Shown: positions 1-9,823, counted from the stretch's first letter. The stretch is DNA of 64,000 nucleotides from Thermanaerothrix daxensis (GCF_001306145.1 NZ_LGKO01000002.1:124001-188000), one strand, 5' to 3'. Notes: a model not told the origin generated them from the sequence alone. Made by a program: numbers and translations.

Positions 1-406
<406 letters not shown>

Positions 407-1059
407 TCATTCGCGAGCCTTAGTAAAACCGAACTATATGCGGGAAACTCCTCGTACAGCCACGCGGTACTCGTTCATCCTGAGGATGGGCAGTAAAAAT
501 CCGCTGGACATGGGGACAATCCGCAGGGAAGGCTTCCATGAATGACACAGAGTGGAATGAAAATTTGGAAGAACCCTCAGAGACTTTACGTTCGGTCCCG
601 TCTGGTATGAAACTTGAGGCGCAGTGGGTAGTGGGCTTTGTGGATGGCGAGGGATGCTTCTATGTGGGCATCAATCCGCATCCGGAGACGAGCACGGGCT
701 ATCAGGTGCTGCCGGAATTCACGGTGGTTCAACACGAACGTGATGTGCAGATCCTGTATGCTCTCAAGCAGTTCTTTGGGTGTGGGGTGGTGCGGCGTAA
801 TCACGGTGATCGAATGGCGTACCGCGTACGCAAGATTGAACACCTGCGTGAACGGATCATTCCGTTCTTCGAGAAGCATCCGCTTAAAACCAAAAAGCAC
901 CTGGATTTTCTCAAATTCCGTCGTGTCTTGCTCCTGATGGAGCGCAATGAACATCTCACGGCGGAGGGCATTGAAAAAATCCGCGCCATTGCTGCCACGA
1001 TGAATACCGGGCGGGAAAGATAAAGTCCGGCTCCTCTGGAAACAGAGCGAGGTAAACCG
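407..1059 (+). mobile_element. Group I intron in 23S rRNA (E. coli position 1931 site) with homing endonuclease ORF
   Basis: 653-nt insertion with group I hallmarks visible in the sequence. P1: exon CTAAGGT (400-406) pairs with intron GCCTTAG (417-423), giving the U.G wobble at the 5' splice site; the intron ends in G (1059). P10: intron TTCGC (410-414) pairs with exon GCGAA (1061-1065). Core elements are recognisable: P near 436-450 (ATGCGGGAAAC), Q near 516-527 (ACAATCCGCAGG), R near 575-588 (CCTCAGAGACTTTA) and S near 1015-1029. P7 is GACTTTA (582-588) with TAAAGTC (1021-1027), 7 of 7 bases. Thermotoga 23S introns at site 1931 with LAGLIDADG ORFs are known; this one has the same position. 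Removing 407-1059 restores a normal 23S sequence. Confidence 0.93.
538..1023 (+). CDS. Intron-encoded LAGLIDADG homing endonuclease (single motif, I-CreI-like)
   Basis: 161-aa protein with one LAGLIDADG motif, WVVGFVDGEGCFYV at about residues 30-43, followed by the mixed beta/alpha layout of single-motif enzymes (QVLPEFTVVQHERDVQIL, then GCGVV and YRV strands). With one motif it should act as a homodimer that cuts the intronless 23S allele and so spreads the intron. ATG 538 has an AAGG Shine-Dalgarno-like stretch 5 nt upstream (GGGAAGGCTTCC). The first 23 residues look unlike the family, and ATG 607 (MKLEAQW) is an alternative start that would place the ORF wholly between the R and S core elements. 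The TAA stop (1021-1023) lies inside the S strand of P7. Function is inferred from family; activity is untested. Confidence 0.93.
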   Translation: MNDTEWNENLEEPSETLRSVPSGMKLEAQWVVGFVDGEGCFYVGINPHPETSTGYQVLPEFTVVQHERDVQILYALKQFFGCGVVRRNHGDRMAYRVRKIEHLRERIIPFFEKHPLKTKKHLDFLKFRRVLLLMERNEHLTAEGIEKIRAIAATMNTGRER

Positions 1060-2028
<969 letters not shown>

Positions 2029-2119
2029 GTGGTGCGGAGAACTCAGGTCTCTTTGACCGGTTGGGTCTTAGGTAGGCCCACTCACACTATTCACGGCAAC
2101 TTAACAAACGACCAAAAAG

Positions 2120-2241
2120 TCTCTTGGTGACTTGAGCGACGGTGGTACACCCGGTTACATCCCGAACCCGGTCGTTAAGCCCGTCAGCGCCGATGGTACT
2201 TGGGGGGCGACCCCCTGGGAGAGTAGGTCGTTGCCAAGAGA
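2120..2241 (+). rRNA. rrf: 5S rRNA
   Basis: About 120 nt with the closing helix TCTCTTGG (2120-2127) paired to CCAAGAGA (2234-2241), and the conserved internal segments ACACCCGGTTACATCCCGAAC (2147-2167) and GATGGTACTTGGGG. It sits 91 nt after the 23S 3' end, in the normal operon order. Ends are set from helix I and may be off by 1-3 nt. Confidence 0.93.
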
Positions 2242-2260
2242 CTTTTTTGGTTTAAAAGAG

Positions 2261-2284
2261 AGCCCCCTGCGGGGCTTCTTTATT
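2261..2284 (+). terminator. Intrinsic terminator of the rRNA operon
   Basis: AGCCCC (2261-2266), loop CTGC, GGGGCT (2271-2276), followed by the T-rich TCTTTATTT. It is 20 nt after 5S and upstream of the next start codon. Confidence 0.85.
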
Positions 2285-2341
2285 TGCATTTCCCGTTTTA
2301 TACTATCCTCAAACTCCATAACCCTTTAGCCGAGGTGAGAG

Positions 2342-3514
2342 ATGAGCCCTGCAACGGTCTATTTCGGTTCACCCCGTCAGGCCCGCCTGGATTGGCGCGA
2401 AACCCTGCCGGCGAAACTGGATTTGATTCTCGAGCGCCTGAACCTGCGCGAGCGTCTCAAGGATGAATTGGTGGTCATCAAGATGCACACCGGCAACAAC
2501 GTGGGCTATTCGACCGTGCACCCGGTTTTTGTGCGCCGGGTGGTGCAGGCGGTGAAGGAGGGCGGCGGTAAGCCCTTCATTGCTGATGTCTCTTGGGATG
2601 TGGCGGGTGCGGAAACGCGCGGTTATACGCCTGAGGTGGTGGGATGTCCGATCTACCCCGCTGCCGGTCCTCAGGAACGCTACTACTACGCGCATCACCG
2701 GCCCTACAAGAACATTCAAGACTGGAAAGTGGCCGGACTGATCGAGGAGGCAACTTTCCTGATCAACCTGGCCCATGCCAAGGGGCATCCTTCCTGCGGC
2801 TATGGCGGTGCAATCAAGAACCTGGCGCTGGGCTGCATGGTTGCCGAGACGCGCAGTGCCATGCATGATGTCTGTCATTATGATCCCTACTGGTTTCCGG
2901 AAAAGTGCCCCGACCCGGCTGTGCGCCAGAAGATCATAGAATCCTGCCCCCATGAGGCGCTGGTGCAAGATAAAGAACGCCCGGATCATCTGCACCTCCA
3001 CGTGGATAACTGCAATCAGTGCGGGCGCTGCTTGCAGGTTGCGCCTCCGGGCAGCCTGAAGATTGACCCGGTGAACTTTGCTTCGTTTCAAGAAGCCTGC
3101 GCTATCAGTGCCTCAATTGTGATGTCTACTTTTGCGCCTGGCAAAGCCGTGCACATCGTCTTGGCCACCCACATGACCCCAGTTTGTGATTGTTTTGGTT
3201 TTACTGGCATGCCCATCTTGCCCGATGCCGGCATTTTTGGTTCGGATGATCTGGTTGCCTTGGATCAGGCCGTGCTGGATGCAACAGCACGCACACCCCT
3301 CATCGAGGAGAATATCCCCACCTCAATGGAAGTGCATACACGTGAGGGCCACCCCTTACGCTGGCTGCATGGGCCCTACAAGGATCCTTACCTGGTCACC
3401 CAATATGCAGAAGCCCTGGGCGTGGGTACCCGCCAGTACGAACTGGTGGATGTTCTACCGGTTGAGTCGTTTGTGCGTGGTCCTCTGCCGTATGTTTCGG
3501 CTTCAGGACGATAG
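2342..3514 (+). CDS. DUF362 domain protein with ferredoxin-like Cys cluster
   Basis: 390 aa. The N-terminal two thirds match the DUF362 family (residues about 43-170: VVIKMHTG, AGLIEEATFLINLAHAKGH, CGYGGAIKNLALGC), a group of cytoplasmic proteins thought to be Fe-S linked but with no settled reaction. A CxxCxxC set (C224, C227, C230; DNCNQCGRCLQ) follows a CP at 202-203. The usual fourth Cys of a CxxCxxCxxxCP motif is replaced by Ala (LQVAPPG), so any 4Fe-4S cluster would need another ligand, perhaps C202. ATG 2342 is preceded by a GAGGTGAGAG purine stretch. It follows the rRNA terminator and is not obviously co-transcribed with it. Family assignment is firm; function is unknown. Confidence 0.85.
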   Translation: MSPATVYFGSPRQARLDWRETLPAKLDLILERLNLRERLKDELVVIKMHTGNNVGYSTVHPVFVRRVVQAVKEGGGKPFIADVSWDVAGAETRGYTPEVVGCPIYPAAGPQERYYYAHHRPYKNIQDWKVAGLIEEATFLINLAHAKGHPSCGYGGAIKNLALGCMVAETRSAMHDVCHYDPYWFPEKCPDPAVRQKIIESCPHEALVQDKERPDHLHLHVDNCNQCGRCLQVAPPGSLKIDPVNFASFQEACAISASIVMSTFAPGKAVHIVLATHMTPVCDCFGFTGMPILPDAGIFGSDDLVALDQAVLDATARTPLIEENIPTSMEVHTREGHPLRWLHGPYKDPYLVTQYAEALGVGTRQYELVDVLPVESFVRGPLPYVSASGR

Positions 3515-3554
3515 ACATTCCTCATAAATATGTCAGACAAATTACCCGGTTTTC

Positions 3555-3583
3555 TTGATTTTCTTCCTATCCTGGGAGATAAT
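3555..3583 (+). promoter_or_regulatory. Candidate sigma-70 type promoter for fhs
   Basis: TTGATT (3555-3560), 17-nt spacer, GATAAT (3578-3583), about 48 nt upstream of the fhs start codon. Pattern match only. Confidence 0.45.
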
Positions 3584-3631
3584 ATGAAGTAAAGCCGTAA
3601 AGCCAAAAATTTACCCCAGGAGAAAGCAGCC

Positions 3632-5560
3632 ATGTCACAAAAAGCCGGCCTCATTAAGCGCCGTCCGTTTCAGCCTACACCCCTGAAGCGGCGCAGTCCT
3701 GTTCCGCCTGATTTTGAAATTGCTCAGGAAGCCGAATTAAAACCCATCACCCAGGTGGCTGAAGAACTCGGTCTCTTACCTGACGAGATCGAGCTTTACG
3801 GCCCGTATAAGGCAAAGGTGCGCTTGGAGGTGTTGGAACGTCTTAAGGACGTGCCCGACGGCAAGTATATTGACGTGACGGCCATTACTCCCACTCCCCT
3901 GGGAGAGGGGAAAACCACCACCACGGTGGGGTTGAGTCAGGCGCTGGGTGCTCATCTGGGTTATAGCGTGGTGACCTGTTTGCGTCAGCCCAGCCAGGGC
4001 CCGACTTTTGGGATCAAAGGTGGGGCGGCAGGAGGGGGGTACAGCCAGGTCATCCCCATGGAAGAATTCAACCTGCATTTGACCGGTGATATTCATGCCA
4101 TTACTGCGGCTAACAACCTGCTGGCAGCCGCCATTGATGCGCGCATCTTACACGAAGCCGGTGCCACGGATGAGCAGCTTTTTGAGCGCCTTTTCCCCAA
4201 GGATAAGAACGGCAAGCGCCATTTCGCCCGCAATATGTGGAACCGCTTGCGCAAATTGGGAATTGACAAAACCGATCCCGATGAGATGACCCCCGAGGAG
4301 CGCAGTCGGTTTGTACGCCTGGATATTGACCCCGATTCCATTACCTGGCGGCGGGTCATTGATACCAGTGATCGCTTTCTGCGGGCCATCACCATTGGCC
4401 AGGGCCCCGAAGAAAAGGGTATGGAACGTAAAACCGGCTTCGATATCACTGTGGCCAGTGAATTGATGGCGATCCTGGCCCTGACCACCGACCTGGCGGA
4501 CATGCGCCGCCGTATTGGGCGTGTGGTGATCGGCACCAACCGCAAAGGCGAACCCATAGACGCCGATGACCTGGGCGTTGCAGGCGCTATGACCGTCCTA
4601 ATGAAAGATGCTATTAAGCCCACGCTGATGCAAACCCTGGAAGGGACGCCGGTTTTTGTCCACGCTGGCCCGTTTGCGAATATTGCCCATGGCAACAGCA
4701 GCATCATCGCGGATAAGATTGCCCTCAAACTGGCCGATTACGTGGTCACCGAATCCGGCTTCGGTTCGGATATGGGCATGGAGAAGTTCTTTAACATCAA
4801 ATGCCGTTACTCCGGCTTGGTGCCCAATGTGGTGGTCATGGTGGCAACCGTGCGTGCGCTCAAGATGCACGGCGGGGGGCCCAAGGTGGTGGCCGGCAAA
4901 CCCCTCGATCATGCTTATACCGAGGAAAACCTGGATCTCCTACGCGCGGGTTTAGGCAACCTGCTGGCGCACATCGGCATTGCACGCAAATTCGGTGTGC
5001 CAGTGGTCGTGGCGATCAACGCGTTTGCCACCGATACCCCGGCTGAATTGGAACTCATCCGCAAGGTTGCGGTTGAAGAAGGCGGGGCTGAGGCGGCGGT
5101 GGTCTGCCGCCATTGGGAACTGGGTGGTGAAGGTGCGGTAGAACTGGCGGAGGCGGTGGTCAAAGCGGCTGAAAAGCCCTCTCAATTCCGCTTCCTCTAC
5201 CCGCTGGATTTGCCGATTAAGGAAAAGATTGAGATCATCGCCCGCGAGGTTTACGGCGCGGATGGAGTGGATTATCTGCCCGAGGCGGAGGCCAAGATCG
5301 CCGAATACACCCGCATGGGGTTTGATAAACTGCCCATCTGCATGGCCAAGACCCATCTGAGCCTGAGCCACGACCCCAATTTGAAGGGTGTGCCCAAGGG
5401 CTTCCGCATCCCGGTGCGGGATATCCGCGCTTCGGTGGGAGCGGGCTTCCTCTACCCGTTGCTGGGTACCATCAGTACCATGCCCGGTTTGCCAACCCGT
5501 CCCGCCTTTTTCGATATTGATATTGACCCTGAGACCGGGCGCGTACTGGGGCTTTCTTAA
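3632..5560 (+). CDS. fhs: Formate--tetrahydrofolate ligase
   Basis: 642 aa. ATP-dependent conversion of formate and THF to 10-formyl-THF, the entry of formate into one-carbon metabolism. The P-loop is [15 protein letters not shown] (about residues 87-101), followed by the family hallmarks [19 protein letters not shown] and HLTGDIHAI. The usual bacterial enzyme is about 555-560 residues. This one is longer, with an N-terminal extension of some 40 residues and an insert around residues 185-245 ([16 protein letters not shown] ... [11 protein letters not shown]) that resembles the long form seen in the synthetase domain of eukaryotic C1-THF synthase. ATG 3632 has a good AGGAGAAA site. The gene is monocistronic by appearance, between its own promoter and a strong terminator. 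Confidence 0.97.
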   Translation: MSQKAGLIKRRPFQPTPLKRRSPVPPDFEIAQEAELKPITQVAEELGLLPDEIELYGPYKAKVRLEVLERLKDVPDGKYIDVTAITPTPLGEGKTTTTVGLSQALGAHLGYSVVTCLRQPSQGPTFGIKGGAAGGGYSQVIPMEEFNLHLTGDIHAITAANNLLAAAIDARILHEAGATDEQLFERLFPKDKNGKRHFARNMWNRLRKLGIDKTDPDEMTPEERSRFVRLDIDPDSITWRRVIDTSDRFLRAITIGQGPEEKGMERKTGFDITVASELMAILALTTDLADMRRRIGRVVIGTNRKGEPIDADDLGVAGAMTVLMKDAIKPTLMQTLEGTPVFVHAGPFANIAHGNSSIIADKIALKLADYVVTESGFGSDMGMEKFFNIKCRYSGLVPNVVVMVATVRALKMHGGGPKVVAGKPLDHAYTEENLDLLRAGLGNLLAHIGIARKFGVPVVVAINAFATDTPAELELIRKVAVEEGGAEAAVVCRHWELGGEGAVELAEAVVKAAEKPSQFRFLYPLDLPIKEKIEIIAREVYGADGVDYLPEAEAKIAEYTRMGFDKLPICMAKTHLSLSHDPNLKGVPKGFRIPVRDIRASVGAGFLYPLLGTISTMPGLPTRPAFFDIDIDPETGRVLGLS

Positions 5561-5578
5561 TGGCTTGATGCATCGTGC

Positions 5579-5612
5579 AAGCGCCCGCCTCCGTTGGGGC
5601 GGGCGCTTTTTA
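5579..5612 (+). terminator. Intrinsic terminator after fhs
   Basis: AAGCGCCCGCC, loop TCCGTTG, GGGCGGGCGCTT, then TTTAT. A long GC stem ending in a T-run, 19 nt after the fhs stop codon. Confidence 0.9.
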
Positions 5613-5643
5613 TCCCGGTTTGGCCGGACAAGCCCGCCGGGCA

Positions 5644-5672
5644 TTGACGATTGCCCTTGGGGACGGTATGAT
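5644..5672 (+). promoter_or_regulatory. Promoter of the glycan block
   Basis: TTGACG (5644-5649), exactly 17 nt, TATGAT (5667-5672): close to sigma-70 consensus, 43 nt before the neuB-like start codon and just downstream of the fhs terminator. Confidence 0.75.
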
Positions 5673-5714
5673 TCTGCCCTGCTTGAATTTGATACCTAAT
5701 CTTGAGGAGAGATC

Positions 5715-6593
5715 ATGGCCAGAGCAATTAAAATCGGCGACCAGTGGGTGGGAGAAGGTTACCCAACCTACATCGTGGCCGAAATTGGGATCAATCATAA
5801 TGGCGATATTGAGATTGCAAAACGGTTGATGAACGCCGCGTACCTAGCGGGCGTAGATGCGGTCAAGTTCCAGAAGCGCACTCCCGAGTTGTGTGTACCC
5901 CCCGACCAGCAGAATGTGATGCGGGAGACCCCCTGGGGGTATATTACCTACCTGGAATACCGCCGCAAAATGGAATTTGGTGAAGCAGAATACCGTGAGA
6001 TTGATGCTCACGCGCGTGAACTGGGGATCACCTGGTTCGCTTCGGTCTGGGATGAACCCTCGGTGGATTTCCTGGAGGCTTTCAATCCGGTGGCCTATAA
6101 AATCCCCTCGGCGGCTTTGACCGATCATGGGTTGTTGCGCAAGGTGCGCGCAACGGGTCGGCCAATCATCCTTTCAACCGGTATGTCCACCTTTGAGCAA
6201 ATTCGAGAAGCCGTCAAGTTGCTGGATGCCGATAACCTGCTGATCTGCCACACCACCAGCACCTACCCCTGCCCGCCGGAGGAACTCAACCTGCGCATGA
6301 TTCAGACCCTGAAGCGCGAGTATCCTGACATCCCTGTGGGCTATTCCGGGCACGAGGTGGGACTGATTCCCTCGGTGGTGGCCGTAGCGCTGGGCGCCTG
6401 TCTGATTGAACGGCATATTACCCTGGATCGGGCAATGTGGGGGAGCGATCAGGCGGCCTCGGTAGAACCGGGCGGGTTCGAGCGTTTGGTCAAGTACATT
6501 CGCGTGACCGAGCAAGCGCTGGGCGATGGTGTTAAGCGCGTGTATGAAAGCGAGTTGCCCTCTCTGCGTAAACTACGCCGCTTTGGAGTTTAG
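5715..6593 (+). CDS. NeuB/SpsE-type nonulosonate (sialic-acid-like) synthase
   Basis: 292 aa. Members condense PEP with an N-acylated hexosamine to make nine-carbon sugars such as N-acetylneuraminate or its bacterial analogues. Visible motifs are EIGINHNGD (about residues 23-31), VKFQKR, ILSTGMST, HTTSTYPCP, GYSGHEVG and ERHITLDRAMWGSDQAASVE, which cover the PEP- and metal-binding TIM barrel. The C-terminal SAF (antifreeze-like) domain of classical NeuB (about 340-350 aa) is missing, so the protein is the barrel only. SD GAGGAGAG lies before ATG 5715. It is first in a block with two glycosyltransferase genes. No CMP-sugar synthetase (neuA) is visible in the window, so the exact sugar is open. 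Confidence 0.88.
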   Translation: MARAIKIGDQWVGEGYPTYIVAEIGINHNGDIEIAKRLMNAAYLAGVDAVKFQKRTPELCVPPDQQNVMRETPWGYITYLEYRRKMEFGEAEYREIDAHARELGITWFASVWDEPSVDFLEAFNPVAYKIPSAALTDHGLLRKVRATGRPIILSTGMSTFEQIREAVKLLDADNLLICHTTSTYPCPPEELNLRMIQTLKREYPDIPVGYSGHEVGLIPSVVAVALGACLIERHITLDRAMWGSDQAASVEPGGFERLVKYIRVTEQALGDGVKRVYESELPSLRKLRRFGV

Positions 6594-6596
6594 CCC

Positions 6597-8243
6597 TTGC
6601 CTGCTGTGCTTCAGAGGGTGAATCGGTTACCGCGGGCTCTGCGCACGCGAGCGCGCCGCTGGCACTATAACCTGCAACTGCGCCTGCTGGCACGCCGGGT
6701 GGCGGCTCAGGCTCCTGCCGAAGCGCGCACGCCGCCGGTGATTCTATTCAATGCCTCAACCCGTTTGGTGGGAATGAGCCTCAATGCCGCGTTTTCACTG
6801 CTCACCGGCTGGGCTTTACGCCTGAGCGGGACGCCAGTGGTGCATTTTGTCTGTCAGGGGGGGCTGCAGCCGTGTGTGTTGGGCACTCAGCGCGATGACC
6901 CTGCCCAACCGCCGCCGTGCGCGGCCTGCCAGGCCCAATCGCGGGCCACTTACGCCCACGCCGATGTGGCGACGTTTGTCTATCAGGAAGATGCGGAATT
7001 ACAGCAAGCCATTCGTGATCTGCCTCTTCCGGCGCTGATGAACTTTACTTACCACGAGATGCCGTTGGGGGCGTTGGTCTTGCCAGCCATCCGCTGGATT
7101 TTGCGCCGCCACACCCTGGAAGATGATGCGCCTACACGGTTGCTTTATCGTCGTTACATGCTCTCGGCATGGAGTCTGGGACAGCAGTTTGCGGCGCTCC
7201 TGGAACGCGTTCACCCCATGGCCGTGGTGGTCTTCAACGGGCAGTTTTACCCCGAAGCCACTGCTCGCTGGATCGCCCGGCAGCGCGGCATTCGTGTGAT
7301 CACTCACGAGGTGGGGTTGCGTCCTTTTTCGGCTTTCTTCACCGAGGGCGAAGCCACGGCTTATCCCATTCACATTCCTGAGGATTTTACCCTTACGCCC
7401 GAACGGGAGCACCGTCTGGAGGCGTACCTTTCCCAGCGTTTTCAGGGGCAGTTCACCATGGCCGGCATTCGCTTCTGGCCCGAGATGCGCGACTTGGATG
7501 CAACCTGGCAGGAGCGGTTGAGCGCTTTTCAGCAGGTTGTGCCCGTCTTTACCAACGTGATTTTTGATACCAGTCAGCCCCACGCCAATACCCTCTTCCC
7601 GGATATGTTTGCCTGGTTGGATGCGGTGCTGGAGGTGATGCGCGCCCATCCTGAAACCCTTTTTATCATCCGTGCGCACCCGGATGAATTGCGCCCTGGC
7701 AAAGAAAGCCGCGAGACGGTAGAAGCCTGGGTGGAACGCCGGGGGGTGCGCACTCTCCCCAACGTGGTTTTTGTGGGCCCGCGCGAATACCTCAGTTCTT
7801 ATGCGTTAATCCAACGCTCGAAGTTCGTCATGGTTTACAACTCCTCAATTGGTTTAGAGGCCTCTATCATGGGGGTGCCAGTGTTGTGTGCCGGACGGGC
7901 ACGCTACACCCAATATCCAACGGTATTCTTCCCACCTACGGCAGAGGCCTATCTGCATCAGGTGGAGGATTTTCTGCGTGCCGAACACATTGAGGTGCCG
8001 CCGGAATTCATTCGGGAAGCGCGGCGTTTCCTGTACTACCAGTTATTCGTGACCTCATTGCCCTTCGATGCCTATCTGGAAGAAGATAGCATCTGGCCGG
8101 GCTTTGTGCGTCTCAAGCCGTTCGCCTGGTCGGCGCTGCTGCCCGAAAATTCACCCACACTGAAAGTGATCGTAGAGGGCGTCCGTGATAGGAAGCCCTT
8201 TATTCTCGAGGAGATGTCGGCGTCTCTGTCGTTATCGGGGTAA
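6597..8243 (+). CDS. Capsule-type glycosyltransferase / polysaccharide biosynthesis protein (GT-B-like)
   Basis: 548 aa, TTG start three bases after the previous stop codon, with GGAG upstream; tight coupling to the neuB-like gene. The C-terminal half (about residues 315-480) carries the pattern of KpsS/LipB or CDP-glycerol-transferase-like GT-B enzymes: FIIRAHPDELRPGKESRE, NVVFVGP, then YNSSIGLEASIMGVPVLCAG, where the donor nucleotide normally binds. The N-terminal half contains CAACQAQ and CxxG-rich stretches that I do not recognise. The role is probably transfer of a sugar, perhaps the nonulosonate made by its neighbour, in cell-surface glycan synthesis. Exact family and substrate are not established. 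The first ATG (6771) is far inside, so the TTG is preferred. Confidence 0.65.
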   Translation: MPAVLQRVNRLPRALRTRARRWHYNLQLRLLARRVAAQAPAEARTPPVILFNASTRLVGMSLNAAFSLLTGWALRLSGTPVVHFVCQGGLQPCVLGTQRDDPAQPPPCAACQAQSRATYAHADVATFVYQEDAELQQAIRDLPLPALMNFTYHEMPLGALVLPAIRWILRRHTLEDDAPTRLLYRRYMLSAWSLGQQFAALLERVHPMAVVVFNGQFYPEATARWIARQRGIRVITHEVGLRPFSAFFTEGEATAYPIHIPEDFTLTPEREHRLEAYLSQRFQGQFTMAGIRFWPEMRDLDATWQERLSAFQQVVPVFTNVIFDTSQPHANTLFPDMFAWLDAVLEVMRAHPETLFIIRAHPDELRPGKESRETVEAWVERRGVRTLPNVVFVGPREYLSSYALIQRSKFVMVYNSSIGLEASIMGVPVLCAGRARYTQYPTVFFPPTAEAYLHQVEDFLRAEHIEVPPEFIREARRFLYYQLFVTSLPFDAYLEEDSIWPGFVRLKPFAWSALLPENSPTLKVIVEGVRDRKPFILEEMSASLSLSG

Positions 8244-8269
8244 ATTGGGTTGGGAGCGAGGACCTAGCC

Positions 8270-9232
8270 ATGCCGTTGTGTTCAGTGGTTATTCGCGCCT
8301 ATAATGAGGCCCAACACATTGGGCGGCTGCTGGAAGGCATTCGCCATCAGACTGTGCGCGATGTCGAGGTGATTCTGGTTGATTCGGGCTCAACGGATTC
8401 TACGGTTGCCATTGCAAGTCGCCATGGGGTTAAGATCACCCACATCAGCCCGCAGGAGTTTACCTTCGGACGTTCGCTCAATTACGGCATTCGTGAAGCA
8501 ACGGCGCCGTTCATTGTGATTGCCAGTGCTCATGTGTACCCGGTTTATCCGGACTGGCTGGAGCGTTTGCTGGAGCCCTTCAATGATCCACAGGTAGCGC
8601 TGACCTATGGCAAGCAGCGCGGCCATCCGGTGACCAAATTCTCGGAGCACCAGATTTTCCGCCGCTGGTATCCCGATCATTCCATTCCTCGCCAACCGCA
8701 TCCCTTCTGTAACAATGCCAATGCGGCAATTCGACGGTCGTTGTGGGAACAGCATCCTTATGACGAATCACTGCCCGCGCTGGAGGATCTGGCCTGGGCA
8801 CGCTGGGCGCAGGCACAGGGGTATGCCATCAGTTACGTGGCCGAGGCCGAGGTCATTCACATCCATCGCGAGACCTGGCACGGGGTGTATAACCGCTATC
8901 GTCGGGAGGGAATGGCTTTCAAGCAGATTTACCCGCATGAGCGCTTTGGCATCCGGGATTTACTACGCCTCTGGCTGAGCAATGTGTGGAGCGATTGGCA
9001 GGTGGCCAGGCAGGAGGGAGTCTGGCGGCGGGAGTGGTGGAACGTTGTGCGCTTCCGCTGGGCGCAATTTTGGGGGACCTATCACGGCTACCGTCAAAGT
9101 GGACCGCTCACCTGGGCACTCCGTCAGACGTTTTACTATCCCCAAATGCCGGCACCCGCGCAGCAGAGGACGGAAGTGCGCCGTGAGGTTGCCCCGATCC
9201 CCTATCACGAGGTAGAGGATTGGGAGGTCTGA
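8270..9232 (+). CDS. Family 2 glycosyltransferase
   Basis: 320 aa. GT-A fold: SVVIRAYNEAQHIGRLLEGI at the N-terminus (nucleotide-sugar binding), VDSGSTDST (about residues 38-46), then the SAHVYP variant at the DXD position and ALEDLAWARWAQ with the ED acceptor/base motif near residue 171. The C-terminal 60 residues are rich in Trp and Arg and have no clear membrane span. Third gene of the glycan block, 26 nt after the capsule-type gene, so probably one transcript from the promoter at 5644. Rhamnosyltransferase-like by general look, but the sugar is unknown. Confidence 0.85.
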   Translation: MPLCSVVIRAYNEAQHIGRLLEGIRHQTVRDVEVILVDSGSTDSTVAIASRHGVKITHISPQEFTFGRSLNYGIREATAPFIVIASAHVYPVYPDWLERLLEPFNDPQVALTYGKQRGHPVTKFSEHQIFRRWYPDHSIPRQPHPFCNNANAAIRRSLWEQHPYDESLPALEDLAWARWAQAQGYAISYVAEAEVIHIHRETWHGVYNRYRREGMAFKQIYPHERFGIRDLLRLWLSNVWSDWQVARQEGVWRREWWNVVRFRWAQFWGTYHGYRQSGPLTWALRQTFYYPQMPAPAQQRTEVRREVAPIPYHEVEDWEV

Positions 9233-9341
9233 GGTGCAGGGGCACAACTGGCTTGGGATTATAATAAATATAATAAAAAAAGAGGGGTCAGTAAAAAACC
9301 TTGATTGTCCGTCCAAATTCAGTGAGGGAAAGGAGTGAGCC

Positions 9342-9809
9342 ATGAAAGGAAGTCCGAAGGTCATCGAGGTTCTTAACCACCTGCTGGCGGATGAATTGAC
9401 CGCCATTAATCAGTACATGGTGCATTCGGAGATGTGTGCAAACTGGGGGTATGCGAAATTGCATGAGGCCATTGAGAAACGCGCTATCACCGAAATGCAT
9501 CACGCTGAAAAATTGATCGGGCGGATTATCTTTCTGGAGGGTAAACCCATTGTCAGCCAGTTAAATCCGCTCTATATCGGGGAGGATGTGGAATCCCAGT
9601 TGAAGGATGACTTGCAAGCCGAATATGAAGCGGTAAAAGCCTATAATGCCGCTATCCGGCTGGCCGTGGAAGAGAGTGACCACGGCACTCGGGCTTTGCT
9701 GGAGAGTATCCTTCAGGATGAAGAGGAGCATGCCGATTGGATCGAAGCCCAGTTGGATCAGATTGCTCACATGGGATTGCAGAATTACCTGGTTGAGCAA
9801 ACCGATTAG
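9342..9809 (+). CDS. bfr: Bacterioferritin
   Basis: 155 aa, the normal length. All diiron ferroxidase ligands are present at canonical numbers: E18, E51, H54, E94, E127, H130; the haem-ligand Met52 is also present (EMHHAEK). It should form the 24-mer that oxidises and stores iron, with haem at two-fold interfaces. AAAGGAGTGAGCC lies before ATG 9342. The 109-nt upstream gap is strongly AT-rich (about 9255-9290, TTATAATAAATATAATAAAA), a likely promoter or Fur-type control region, but I see no clear 19-bp Fur box. Confidence 0.96.
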   Translation: MKGSPKVIEVLNHLLADELTAINQYMVHSEMCANWGYAKLHEAIEKRAITEMHHAEKLIGRIIFLEGKPIVSQLNPLYIGEDVESQLKDDLQAEYEAVKAYNAAIRLAVEESDHGTRALLESILQDEEEHADWIEAQLDQIAHMGLQNYLVEQTD

Positions 9810-9823
9810 TCAAGGCGCTGGGT

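Noticed and set aside
9233-9341. Fur box upstream of bacterioferritin
   Set aside because: Region is AT-rich, but I could not fit a convincing 19-bp Fur site.
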